NCBI RefSeq assembly: GCF_000426225.1
Contig: NZ_AUEY01000031.1
Coordinates: 1 to 41,971, forward strand
DNA: 41,971 nucleotides
Reading direction: 5' to 3'
Source of the DNA: Desulforegula conservatrix Mb1Pa
GTDB taxonomy: Bacteria; Desulfobacterota; Desulfobacteria; Desulfobacterales; Desulforegulaceae
The position numbers were made by a program, and so were the translations under genes. Positions 18,101-25,003 of the stretch are shown piece by piece. Numbering within the stretch: position 1 is the first letter of the stretch; each line of letters starts with the position of its first letter. The notes under the pieces are model-generated. The model was given only the letters and a program-made list of their open reading frames with translations, was not told the DNA's origin and ran no database searches.

Positions 18101-18128
18101 TGAAAGAGATCATTTCCATATGATGTGA
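15111..18128 (+). CDS. membrane hybrid sensor histidine kinase: 6TM-PAS-PAS-HisKA-HATPase-REC-REC
   Basis: This 1005-residue kinase opens with an integral membrane sensor of about six segments (roughly 20-195) that resembles MASE-type sensors but is not assigned to one. Two PAS domains follow (about 205-330 and 335-460). The H-box is N-M-S-H-E-I-R-T-P-M-N-G with H475. The HATPase domain has N-L-M-G-N-A-V-K-F-T, DTGIGI and GGTGLGLTIS. Receiver 1 carries acceptor D772 (LAILDMQMPETDG) and receiver 2 acceptor D916 (IILMDIQMPELDG). There is no Hpt domain, so a separate Hpt protein would be needed for a full BarA-like relay. CCCCGGAG upstream serves as a loosely spaced ribosome site. The MoxR gene starts 7 bp after the stop, suggesting one transcript for an otherwise unrelated trio. 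Confidence 0.92.
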   Translation: MEDHVLESQFRIERIKHLYSYGPMLFAANIFVGVTFIVFQKPFYGLTELLTWFAGLLVVNLWRFKCYKDSLFEGINEINVGGYEKKNLVGIVSTSFFWGIAGIFFFSSQAPLSQLMTCLTVAGVISSAVVTLSSNLFFMISFILIGSVPLVVNSAIMSNYYITVIVCLYISGLLMAGRKAGILVRETLWLRIRLMKNEYELRNTEEKYRSLVENMPIAMFRSSISDGSPIVMINPAMKRMLELDDSDFHNSRLEDFFCDTAEGKDFLLKIFRYGNASGDDIRLKTMHGREIWGSMSARLNRCDGSSDIYIDGMIEDITEKKSVQKALGESDEKFRNLAETSPMGIFLYQDDVMIYVNPAGEKITGYDRDELFQIRPLWNIVHPDYVDDMSKRAQARQSGDGTIKQSECLIITKQKTEKWVVLAGTSIVVNGKPAGIISAMDITDIKNAEATLHQAKETAETANRAKSEFLANMSHEIRTPMNGIIGMTELILDTELTKDQRDFAETIRNSSEALLSLINDILDVSKIEAGKLQLENISFDINELVENVASLISIRSREKGVEIVCLIDPGIPAFLNGDPLRIRQILLNLMGNAVKFTPKGFVELRLELVERTMGQCLIGFEVIDTGIGINEAEHENLFAPFMQADGSITRKFGGTGLGLTISKRLVEMMGGEIGFRSREGGGTVFWFRAKFGEVPSDEIIAVNEGGEQSVFYDLTDLRVLIVDDNPVNLHVLEGMLNTWKCLVSRAGSAVDALEKIESSINMGHGFDLAILDMQMPETDGLTLAKKIVSDERFAGIKLLLLTSSPIDKDQKSDMDSVFNACLEKPVRKARLYKSIAGMFGKPYTFMSADDQSVFSRIPKLKNAGSRTILVVEDNPVNQQVIIKFLEKMGLGSEVAGSGLEAVSKLEKSSYDIILMDIQMPELDGYTLTNMIRNWKNGPLDNDVSNIMRKKAADTPVIALTAHAMPGDREKCLASGMDDYVVKPIRPVDLSLVVGKWLERDHFHMM

Positions 18129-18135
18129 GGACAAT

Positions 18136-19050
18136 ATGAACAGTATTTTTGAAAAAATAATCAGTCAGGTCGGTCAGGTCATTTATGGAAAAGACGAGGA
18201 GATAAAGCTTTGTCTTACCTGCCTTTTTGCTAGGGGCCATCTGCTGATAGAAGATATTCCCGGAATTGGTAAAACCACACTTGCCAAAACCCTTTCAAGA
18301 TGTCTTGGCCTGAATTTCAGGAGAATTCAGTGCACCAATGATATGCTTCCAGGAGATATTCTGGGCATTTCTGTTTTTGATCTGCAGAGCGGTTCTTTTA
18401 CCTTTCATCCAGGCCCTGTTTTCACAAATATTCTTTTATCAGATGAAATAAACAGATCAACACCAAAGACCCAGAGCGCCCTGCTTGAATCCATGGAGGA
18501 GCAACAGGTGACTGTCGAGGGATATTCCAGAACCCTTGATAAACCTTTTTTTGTGATTGCCACCCAGAACCCGCTCGAGCAGGCCGGCACATTCCCTTTG
18601 CCAGAATCCCAGCTTGACAGGTTTTTGATGAGAATAAGTATTGGGTATCCTGACAGAAAGGCCGAAATGAGTCTTCTTAAAACAGGAGATACTTCAAAGG
18701 CCGCCGATTCCTTTGAACCCTTGATGGATACAGAAAGGGTGCTCAGGATTCAGGGAATGGTCGATAATGTTTTCATATCTGACGCTTTAATTGAGTATGT
18801 TCAGGATATACTTGTTTTTACACGCAGATCTCCTTCATTTTATACTGGCCTTTCACCAAGGGCAGGTCTTTCGATAATAAGGGCCGCAAAGTCATGGGCA
18901 TTTATCCACGGCCGTGACTATGGACTTCCGGAAGACATAAAAAAGGTTATCATTCCTGTTGCTGCGCACAGGTTAAGGGCTTCATCGGGATATAAAGAGC
19001 TTTCAGCAGCAGAATTATGGGAGCTTCTGAAAGAAGTTCATGTTCCATAA
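18136..19050 (+). CDS. MoxR family AAA+ ATPase
   Basis: This 304-residue AAA+ protein has a P-loop in I-P-G-I-G-K-T-T (about 41-48), a Walker B N-I-L-L-S-D-E-I-N-R (about 103-112), the MoxR-specific P-L-E-Q-A-G-T-F-P-L-P-E-S-Q-L-D-R-F sensor region, and S-P-R-A-G-L-S near the C-terminus. MoxR proteins act as chaperone-like ATPases that help assemble or activate partner proteins, usually with an adjacent DUF58 protein, as here. GAGGA overlaps the stop codon of the upstream kinase and gives a good ribosome site. The usual third gene (a transglutaminase or VWA protein) is missing. Confidence 0.93.
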   Translation: MNSIFEKIISQVGQVIYGKDEEIKLCLTCLFARGHLLIEDIPGIGKTTLAKTLSRCLGLNFRRIQCTNDMLPGDILGISVFDLQSGSFTFHPGPVFTNILLSDEINRSTPKTQSALLESMEEQQVTVEGYSRTLDKPFFVIATQNPLEQAGTFPLPESQLDRFLMRISIGYPDRKAEMSLLKTGDTSKAADSFEPLMDTERVLRIQGMVDNVFISDALIEYVQDILVFTRRSPSFYTGLSPRAGLSIIRAAKSWAFIHGRDYGLPEDIKKVIIPVAAHRLRASSGYKELSAAELWELLKEVHVP

Positions 19051-20024
19051 TGTGGGATATGAATCTTTCTTTAATCGTTAAAAATTTTATAAAGAAAAAA
19101 TTTATTCTGAAAAGAAAACAGGATAGTTTTCCCGTAATCATATTGTCAAAACGTTTATATATTTTCCCCAACGGATTTGGCCTCTTTTTTTTATTCATCC
19201 TTCTTGTAATGCTTGCTGGATCTGTGAATTATCACAATAACCTCGGATATATGATGAGTTTTCTTCTTGGAGGAATATATCTGATGTCATTTCACCTTAC
19301 CCATCGCAACCTCAGAGGTCTTAAAATTTCTGATGTTGAGATCAAACCCGTTTTTGCAGGAGATGATCTTGTTATAGCTGTCAGCGTTTATAATCCTGAT
19401 ATGGTCAGAAATAATGTCGTTTTTGAGGTGGATGGGTTTGGAGAATATAACGCTCAGAATGTTGAAAAAGGGTATTCAGTTTATAAAATCAGAGTCAAAA
19501 CTGAGAAAAGGGGAATAACAAGAATAAGGGATATTAGCATTTCAAGTGATTATCCAATTGGTTTGACAAGAACATGGACATATATAATTCCTGAGAATCT
19601 TGAAATAATAATATATCCAAGACCAATTGTTGCTAATGAAAGTCCTTTTGTTTCAATTGAGTCTGGAAACGAGAACGGCGGTTCCGAAAAATCAAAAACA
19701 GGAGCCGATGATTTCAGTGAGCTAAAGAATTATATACTTGGAGATCCTATTCAGAGAATAGCGTGGAAAAGTCTTTCAAAGGGGCATGGCCTTATGACAA
19801 AGTATTTTGAGGGCAGTAGTGCGCCAATAGCATTTATCGTTGACTGGAAGCTTCTTTCAAATGATTCAAATGAAAAAAAGCTTGGTAAGATAGCCCATCT
19901 TATAATTGATTCAGAAAAGAAAAATAAGAGATATGGTTTGACTTTGCCTGGAAAAACTATCGCGCCTTCAAGGGGGGCTTCTCACATGCATGAATGTCTG
20001 AGGATTCTTGCCGGCTATGTCTGA
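19050..20024 (+). CDS. DUF58 domain membrane protein
   Basis: This 324-residue protein pairs with the preceding MoxR ATPase. It has a basic N-terminus, two membrane segments (about 42-60 and 66-84) and a C-terminal DUF58 region. The DUF58 hallmark runs D-D-F-S-E-L-K-N-Y-I-L-G-D, then R-I-A-W-K-S-L-S-K, then the K-Y-F-E-G segment. The stop of moxR and this ATG overlap (TAATG), so translation is coupled. A longer reading frame opens at 19017, but the overlap start fits better; ATG 19059 is a second option. DUF58 proteins resemble VWA-like folds and are thought to be MoxR clients. The C-terminus after the motif is shorter than in many relatives. Function unknown. Confidence 0.85.
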   Translation: MWDMNLSLIVKNFIKKKFILKRKQDSFPVIILSKRLYIFPNGFGLFFLFILLVMLAGSVNYHNNLGYMMSFLLGGIYLMSFHLTHRNLRGLKISDVEIKPVFAGDDLVIAVSVYNPDMVRNNVVFEVDGFGEYNAQNVEKGYSVYKIRVKTEKRGITRIRDISISSDYPIGLTRTWTYIIPENLEIIIYPRPIVANESPFVSIESGNENGGSEKSKTGADDFSELKNYILGDPIQRIAWKSLSKGHGLMTKYFEGSSAPIAFIVDWKLLSNDSNEKKLGKIAHLIIDSEKKNKRYGLTLPGKTIAPSRGASHMHECLRILAGYV

Positions 20025-20056
20025 ATAAGCAGGTATGAACGTCTCTAAGATGATTT

Positions 20057-20662
20057 TCAGGCAGAAATATCTATGGTTTCGCCCTTTGAATAATAAGATG
20101 TATTTTCATAGAGCTTTGACCCATTAACCCTTGTCCCGCTGTCTTTGCCCTCTTTTTCAGGAGCTGTCTGGGTTTGAAGAAGTTCTGCCTGGGCTAAACC
20201 CATAGTTCTTGAGGCTGCTCCGGCAACTGCTCTATCCTGGGATGAAGGGTCTGCAGGAGCCAACGCTGCATTTCTAACCACCATCATCTTCGCTATTGTA
20301 GCCTGAGGGTTATTGGCAATAGGTGAAAGATCTATTCCAACCTCACCGCCAATAGCATACATTGTCCCATCAGGGCCTTTCTGATATGTGAAATTTACAC
20401 CGCTTGTGACATATTGACCACCAGCAGAGACATGAGCCATTTCGTGTGCTCTTACCTGATGATCCCTTGACTGAAGTTTTTCAATTACTGCAAGTTGTGC
20501 TGCTGTGAGTCCTATCTGAGGGCTGGTTTCAGTGGTCTGGGGGGTGTCTTTATTCCCTTGATCGCTTCCGGCAACAGAATCTGAATTTCGGTTTATACGC
20601 CTTGAATAGGCAGCCGAATTCAGAAATATATACTCAGGTGATATAGTACTTATTTTTTCCAT
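20057..20662 (-). CDS. putative metalloprotease of the SprA-related (CJM1_0395-like) family
   Basis: This 201-residue protein has an unstructured, polar first 50 residues, then the conserved block R-D-x-x-V-R-A-H-E-M-A-H with a HExxH-type zinc motif at 73-77 (H73, E74, H77). It continues S-A-G-G-Q-Y, then Y-Q-x-G-P-D-G-x-x-Y-A-I-G-G-E-V, then a conserved alanine-rich helix. This matches a widespread family annotated as putative metalloprotease, found in Campylobacter and many Desulfobacterota. I know of no proven protease activity. It has no signal peptide or membrane segment. It is monocistronic and convergent with DUF58. The remaining zinc ligand is probably an acidic residue in G-G-E-V-G-I-D, which is inference. 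Confidence 0.75.
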   Translation of the reverse strand: MEKISTISPEYIFLNSAAYSRRINRNSDSVAGSDQGNKDTPQTTETSPQIGLTAAQLAVIEKLQSRDHQVRAHEMAHVSAGGQYVTSGVNFTYQKGPDGTMYAIGGEVGIDLSPIANNPQATIAKMMVVRNAALAPADPSSQDRAVAGAASRTMGLAQAELLQTQTAPEKEGKDSGTRVNGSKLYENTSYYSKGETIDISA

Positions 20663-20993
20663 AGCCGAACCTTAAAATCGTTAAATCATATAGTTAAATA
20701 TGATACTGCGAGACAGAGATTTCAAGATTTATTTTAATAATTTGGGGCTTTACATAATAATAGTGATTATTGATATGTATTCAAGGACGATTTGTAGATA
20801 CATAATTACGGTAACAGAGCCAAATCTTAATTGCTTTGACCGGATGTTGACTTAATGCGATCTCTAAAAAAGGCATTTTTGCTCGTTAACTGCGTCAGCG
20901 TCGTACTATAATCCTCATTTATACCGCAAAAATCAGGTTATAAACGTGAAGCTGTTGATTCACTTGGGCTACCACACATCAACAATCTAAAAT
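20663..20993. other. intergenic stretch before the R2 element
   Basis: About 330 bases with no convincing open frame. It should carry the promoter of the metalloprotease gene (minus strand), but no good -35/-10 pair stands out. The remainder up to 20993 shows no structure I can name. Confidence 0.4.
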
Positions 20994-21159
20994 GGCTATG
21001 TAATATTTTCAGTATGATTGTCTGGTTTTAAAAAAGTGATTTACAAAAATATCGAAAGTACTGTTTTCCAAGCATCTGACATAATCATAAAGCTTTTGCG
21101 GAGCTTTTTACAAAAAGCGACTCGCCGAAGGGGCTCATAACTGAAAATAAGACAGAGCC
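20994..21159. mobile_element. R2 MITE-like element, copy b
   Basis: 166 bp, with only scattered single-base differences from 11025-11188 and the same inverted ends and orientation. Its 8-bp flanks (TCTAAAAT and ACAAAATC) do not form a clean duplication. It contains R3 at about 21091-21131. Confidence 0.8.
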
Positions 21160-21248
21160 ACAAAATCTAATTGTTAGAGGCCCCTTTAGCTTGATGCGTA
21201 TCTGAATTGGAATTGATTTGAAATTGTAAATGCTCGCATTCAATATAA

Positions 21249-21271
21249 TGGGCAGGAGTTTCACCTGCCCA
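21249..21271 (-). terminator. possible terminator of the YcaO-HMA unit
   Basis: An 8-bp GC-rich stem TGGGCAGG/CCTGCCCA with a 7-base loop lies 10 bases after the HMA stop. The downstream T-run on the minus strand is poor (ATTATATTG), so termination may be weak. Confidence 0.4.
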
Positions 21272-21280
21272 ATATAGTTA

Positions 21281-21484
21281 TTATTGCGCCGGATAATTGA
21301 TCTCTTTCAACACTTTCAGTATATCAGCCTCAGTCGCAGGCTCAATGAACTCTATATCCATCGTTTTCTGGGAAGGATCTCCTTCGGCTGATTTAATTCC
21401 TTTCATATCAAGGAGCTCGTTTTTTATTGCATTAACGCAGTGACCGCATGAAATATTGGGTATTTTAAGAGTGATTTTGTTCAT
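21281..21484 (-). CDS. heavy-metal-associated (HMA) domain protein, CopZ-like
   Basis: This 67-residue, single-domain ferredoxin-like metal-binding protein has the metal motif N-I-S-C-G-H-C-V (cysteines 13 and 16), plus the usual G-I-K-S-A-E and I-N-Y-P elements. Such proteins carry Cu(I) or a similar soft metal to pumps. The histidine between the cysteines (CGHC) also occurs in known HMA proteins. The gene lies 31 bp after the YcaO-TPR gene, with AAGGAAA as its ribosome site, so the two are probably co-transcribed. No copper ATPase is adjacent; the CusA-type pump in this window is 17 kb away. The link to YcaO is inferred from position only. Confidence 0.88.
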   Translation of the reverse strand: MNKITLKIPNISCGHCVNAIKNELLDMKGIKSAEGDPSQKTMDIEFIEPATEADILKVLKEINYPAQ

Positions 21485-21515
21485 AAATTTTTCCTTTATA
21501 TCTTATAAACTCCGA

Positions 21516-23261
21516 CTATTCATTGTCGGATAGATCACCACCAAGCTTTAGAATGTTTTCAAGTGCAAAGGTTATTTTAGGGTCAATTTCAAGAGCCTTT
21601 TTATAGTAGCGTATTGCATTATCCCTGTCTCCAAGTTCACGATAGTTGGAGCCAATATTTGCATAATCTATTGCAGAAGATGGATCGAGCTTTATTAGTT
21701 TTTCAAATGATTCTATGGCTTTTTCATGTCTTTTAAGTTTGAACTGACAGAATCCCATTAGATTGAGTATGTCTGTTCTTTCATCATCACTTTCCATTCC
21801 TTTTTCCAGAATCTCAAGCGCTTCATGATATTTTTCCTGTTCTTTGAGGCACTGAGCCATGTATGAATAGATACTCGCTTCGTCCTGACTGTTTGGCCCA
21901 AGCTCCATTGCCTTTTTGAAAAAAGCCAGCGCCTCTTCATATTCTTCAAGCGTGTAAAGACACATGCCTGCATAGAATTTAAGATAATAACGATCCTGAA
22001 GTTTTTTATCCATCTGCATAATGATTGGCAAAGCCATGTCTGCAGGGAATTTTTCAATGATCAGCTTTGCGCAGAACATGGCAAGTGTTGTGTTTAAAGC
22101 TCTTTCCCTGAATCTTGCACCCGGAATTATCGTATAAAATGCAGGAATGCCAAGATCTTTGTGTGTCGTTTCAATAAGAATGATTTCCATTCCAAGTTTG
22201 TCAAGGCAGCTGATGGCATTTTCAATTTCTATCCTGATGTTATTGTCTGAAATATCCGGGAGATCTTCAATGTCGACTGATTTTCCTGATTTTCTTATGA
22301 AATCAGTCTGATCAAGGCTCGTAAGTTTTGGCAGGCCAGATGCCAGATAATTCGATCCTGTGTTGAAATCACCTGCAAGCTGGGCAATTTCAGTGAGCGC
22401 TCTGCTGAGGGCCTTTACAGGATCAGGCGCAGTTCCCGCTGTCCAGACAATTTCACTTTTTTCCGGAAAGGTTGATGGATCATAAGCAAGAACACCTACT
22501 GTGGGTATGCCGGTATCAAGGGAGAAATCTGAAATAAAGAGTTCAATGCCAGCTTTTTTGTATTTTTCGAGCATGCCGCAGACTATCTCATCTTTTACAG
22601 ATTCAGGCCTTATTAAAGGTACAGAAAGCTTTTTTTCACTGATTATTGAGCATACGTGTCTTTCAATAATTTCACTTATGCCCTGCATGATGGCTTCTTC
22701 CTTGCAATTTCCGGCAGAAGGCCCATTGAATTCATTGATTGCATAAAACCAGTCAAATGGAACCAATACTGGAGCTTTTTTTGTAATGTTATACCCCTCA
22801 GTCCATTCAAAAGACAGTAGATTGAAAAACTCTTTTGCTTCCTCTGCATTTTTAGCATCTTCATGAACAGATGCAGCAATAAGATCGAATGGAATGGCGA
22901 TTTTTTCAAAATCAGGAAAAGCGCCGTCTTTAAAATTTGCCTGATTCTTTTTGAAGCTGAAGAAGCTGAAACGTTCGGCAAGTTCCATTACAGCGCTTGC
23001 TTCTGACTGTACTGGAGTCGCACCTTTACCCATCTGCTTGTTGGTGCCGGTTATTTTTCTTGCATCTTTGCCGCAAACGCTGAAATAAACGGGGATGTCC
23101 AGGCGTCCGTTGTCTATTCTTTTCGTATATTCAAGTATCTGCATATTCAGTTTTGCAGTTTTTTTCTTGAAATTTCTGACAGTTTCTTCAGGAGTCATGA
23201 TTTTATCCTGATCCAGGGTAAACTGTTTTATTGCATCTGAAAGCTCTATGATTCCGGACAT
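21516..23261 (-). CDS. YcaO-like protein fused to TPR repeats
   Basis: This 581-residue protein has a YcaO domain (about 60-400) followed by at least four tetratricopeptide repeats (about 405-575, with A-L-A-F-F-K-K-A-M-E-L-G-P, A-L-E-I-L-E-K and A-I-R-Y-Y-K-K-A-L-E-I-D-P units). The ATP-binding glutamates of YcaO are readable in S-E-A-S-A-V-M-E-L-A-E-R-F and in E-E-A-I-M-Q-G-I-S-E-I-I-E-R-H. YcaO enzymes activate peptide-backbone amides with ATP to make azolines or thioamides, and others act on ribosomal protein S12. No TfuA, E1-like or dehydrogenase partner and no precursor peptide are visible. The TPR part probably recruits the substrate. GGAG precedes the ATG. The gene is divergent from hisB and leads into the HMA gene. 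Confidence 0.85.
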   Translation of the reverse strand: MSGIIELSDAIKQFTLDQDKIMTPEETVRNFKKKTAKLNMQILEYTKRIDNGRLDIPVYFSVCGKDARKITGTNKQMGKGATPVQSEASAVMELAERFSFFSFKKNQANFKDGAFPDFEKIAIPFDLIAASVHEDAKNAEEAKEFFNLLSFEWTEGYNITKKAPVLVPFDWFYAINEFNGPSAGNCKEEAIMQGISEIIERHVCSIISEKKLSVPLIRPESVKDEIVCGMLEKYKKAGIELFISDFSLDTGIPTVGVLAYDPSTFPEKSEIVWTAGTAPDPVKALSRALTEIAQLAGDFNTGSNYLASGLPKLTSLDQTDFIRKSGKSVDIEDLPDISDNNIRIEIENAISCLDKLGMEIILIETTHKDLGIPAFYTIIPGARFRERALNTTLAMFCAKLIIEKFPADMALPIIMQMDKKLQDRYYLKFYAGMCLYTLEEYEEALAFFKKAMELGPNSQDEASIYSYMAQCLKEQEKYHEALEILEKGMESDDERTDILNLMGFCQFKLKRHEKAIESFEKLIKLDPSSAIDYANIGSNYRELGDRDNAIRYYKKALEIDPKITFALENILKLGGDLSDNE

Positions 23262-23423
23262 CTTTTGTTTCTCCAGCTATTTCTTACTGTTCTTGTTTTT
23301 TAATTGACCGCTTAAAGCGCGGCTGATAACTATATTGATCCTGATTTAAAAGGTAAAAGGCCCTTTTTTTGAAAAGGTTTTTATTCCATATTTTTAGACA
23401 TTTAACAATGGTTTTGATTCTTA

Positions 23424-24011
23424 ATGGCAAAAACAGCTGCAATACTAAGAGAAACAGGTGAAACCAGAATAAAACTCTCCATCGATCTTGAGGGGTCTGG
23501 TAAAAGAAAAATAAGCACTGGCATACCTTTTTTTAATCACATGCTTGATCTTTTCAGTGCCCACGGTTTTTTCGATCTTGAGATTGATGCAACCGGCGAC
23601 ATTGAAGTCGATTTTCATCATACTGTAGAAGATGTCGGAATAGTTCTCGGAGATGCAGTAAATTCTGCACTCGGTGACAAAAAAGGCATAAAAAGATACG
23701 GCCATGCAGTAACTCCTATGGACGAGACTCTTACTTCCGTTTCCATGGATGTTTCAAACAGACCTTTTCTTGTTTTTAATGTCCCTGAAAAAATATATGT
23801 AAAAGGCCCTTTTGACGTGTATCTTGCAAAAGAGTTCTTCCGTGCTTTTGCTGGCAGGGCAGGTATCACCCTTCATATAAATGTTCATTACGGTGAGAAT
23901 GAGCATCATATCATAGAATCGATTTTTAAAGCCTGCGGACGTGCGCTTTCCGAGGCGTCTTCAAAAGATGACAGGATTTCAGGTGTAAGATCCACAAAAG
24001 GCGTTATCTGA
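23424..24011 (+). CDS. hisB: imidazoleglycerol-phosphate dehydratase
   Basis: This enzyme catalyses the sixth step of histidine synthesis, removing water from imidazole glycerol phosphate. The 195-residue monofunctional form has the metal motifs D-F-H-H-T-V-E-D (about 71-78) and E-H-H-I-I-E (about 160-165), plus F-F-N-H-M-L-D and a C-terminal R-S-T-K-G-V-I. Both HHxxE-type manganese sites are intact. Length matches the stand-alone bacterial enzyme. The ribosome site is weak. hisA follows 173 bases later with its own promoter and a hairpin between; no other his genes are in the window. Confidence 0.96.
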   Translation: MAKTAAILRETGETRIKLSIDLEGSGKRKISTGIPFFNHMLDLFSAHGFFDLEIDATGDIEVDFHHTVEDVGIVLGDAVNSALGDKKGIKRYGHAVTPMDETLTSVSMDVSNRPFLVFNVPEKIYVKGPFDVYLAKEFFRAFAGRAGITLHINVHYGENEHHIIESIFKACGRALSEASSKDDRISGVRSTKGVI

Positions 24012-24044
24012 TTTTTTCAAAGTCTTGGTTTCTCAAAAAGCTGG

Positions 24045-24071
24045 TTGACGTCCCATATGTTTTGGTATAAC
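24045..24071 (+). promoter_or_regulatory. candidate promoter for hisA
   Basis: TTGACG (24045-24050), a 15-bp spacer and TATAAC (24066-24071) with an extended TG element at 24063-24064. The spacer is short, but the extended -10 could compensate. Confidence 0.4.
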
Positions 24072-24136
24072 TATCAAAAGTTGTGTTTCAAAAAGGCATA
24101 TATTTAAGAGTGCCTTAGATCAATCTTAATAACTAC

Positions 24137-24169
24137 AGGGGAGTTCGCTGTAAAAGCGCTTCCCCTTTT
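24137..24169 (+). terminator. hairpin with T-run just upstream of hisA
   Basis: AGGGGAG pairs with TTCCCCT (one G-T pair) and the inner CGCT with AGCG around a 5-base loop, followed by TTTT (24166-24169). It ends 15 bases before the hisA ATG. It could terminate hisB, attenuate hisA, or only shape the leader. No histidine-rich leader peptide was found. Confidence 0.45.
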
Positions 24170-24184
24170 CGTTTGCGGAAAATC

Positions 24185-24919
24185 ATGATTGTAATTCCTG
24201 CTGTTGATATAAAGAATGGTAAATGTGTCCGCCTTTTACATGGCAATATGGATGCAGAAACAGTTTTTTCCGATGATCCCCTTGCGATGGCGCTTCGCTG
24301 GCAGAATGAAGGCGGCAAAAGACTTCATATTGTCGATCTTGACGGAGCCATCGAAAAACGCCCCAAAAATCTTGATCTGATTAAATCCATGGTTGAAAAA
24401 CTTGATATCCCAGTTCAGGTTGGTGGTGGAATCAGGGATCTTGAAACCATAGACATGTATTTTTCTATAGGTGTCAAGTGGGTGATTATTGGAACTGCCG
24501 CAATTAAAAATCCTGACATGGTCAAGTCTGCATGCAAAAAGTATCCCGGGCAAATAATAGTAGGGATAGATGCCCGTGAAGGCAAAGTGGCCGTGGAAGG
24601 ATGGGTTGAAACCACAGAAGTAACCGCCGTGGATCTAGCCAGGCAGTATGAAGGCTGGGGGGTCTCTGCCATAAATTTCACTGATATTCATAGGGACGGA
24701 GCTCACTCCGGCCCAAATATCGAGCAGACCAAGGGGCTTGCAGAAGCTGTTTCAATCCCGGTTGTGGCGTCAGGGGGGGTATCAACAATCAAGGATATTG
24801 AAAATCTCAAGAAAATTGAGTCGTCTGGCATTGTCGGTGTCATTACTGGCAGGGCTCTTTATGACGGAACACTTGATCTCAGAGAAGCAATCAAGATTGC
24901 AGAGCGCGCCTCACTTTGA
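24185..24919 (+). CDS. hisA: phosphoribosyl-formimino-AICAR ribotide isomerase
   Basis: This (beta/alpha)8-barrel isomerase of histidine synthesis converts ProFAR to PRFAR. The 244 residues start M-I-V-I-P-A-V-D-I-K-N-G-K-C-V-R-L with the catalytic aspartate D8. The Q-V-G-G-G-I-R phosphate loop, G-I-D-A-R-E-G-K and the second active-site aspartate in N-F-T-D-I-H-R-D-G follow, and the second phosphate loop V-A-S-G-G-V-S completes the barrel. ATG 24185 is chosen over the upstream TTG at 24173 because it gives the family N-terminus and has GCGGAAA in front. Confidence 0.96.
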   Translation: MIVIPAVDIKNGKCVRLLHGNMDAETVFSDDPLAMALRWQNEGGKRLHIVDLDGAIEKRPKNLDLIKSMVEKLDIPVQVGGGIRDLETIDMYFSIGVKWVIIGTAAIKNPDMVKSACKKYPGQIIVGIDAREGKVAVEGWVETTEVTAVDLARQYEGWGVSAINFTDIHRDGAHSGPNIEQTKGLAEAVSIPVVASGGVSTIKDIENLKKIESSGIVGVITGRALYDGTLDLREAIKIAERASL

Positions 24920-25003
24920 CAATAAGCCATAAAATATTATCATTATTAAAGATTTGTTAATGGCGTTAATTGTCTCTGTGTCTGATATTTACCTGGATCT
25001 AAC

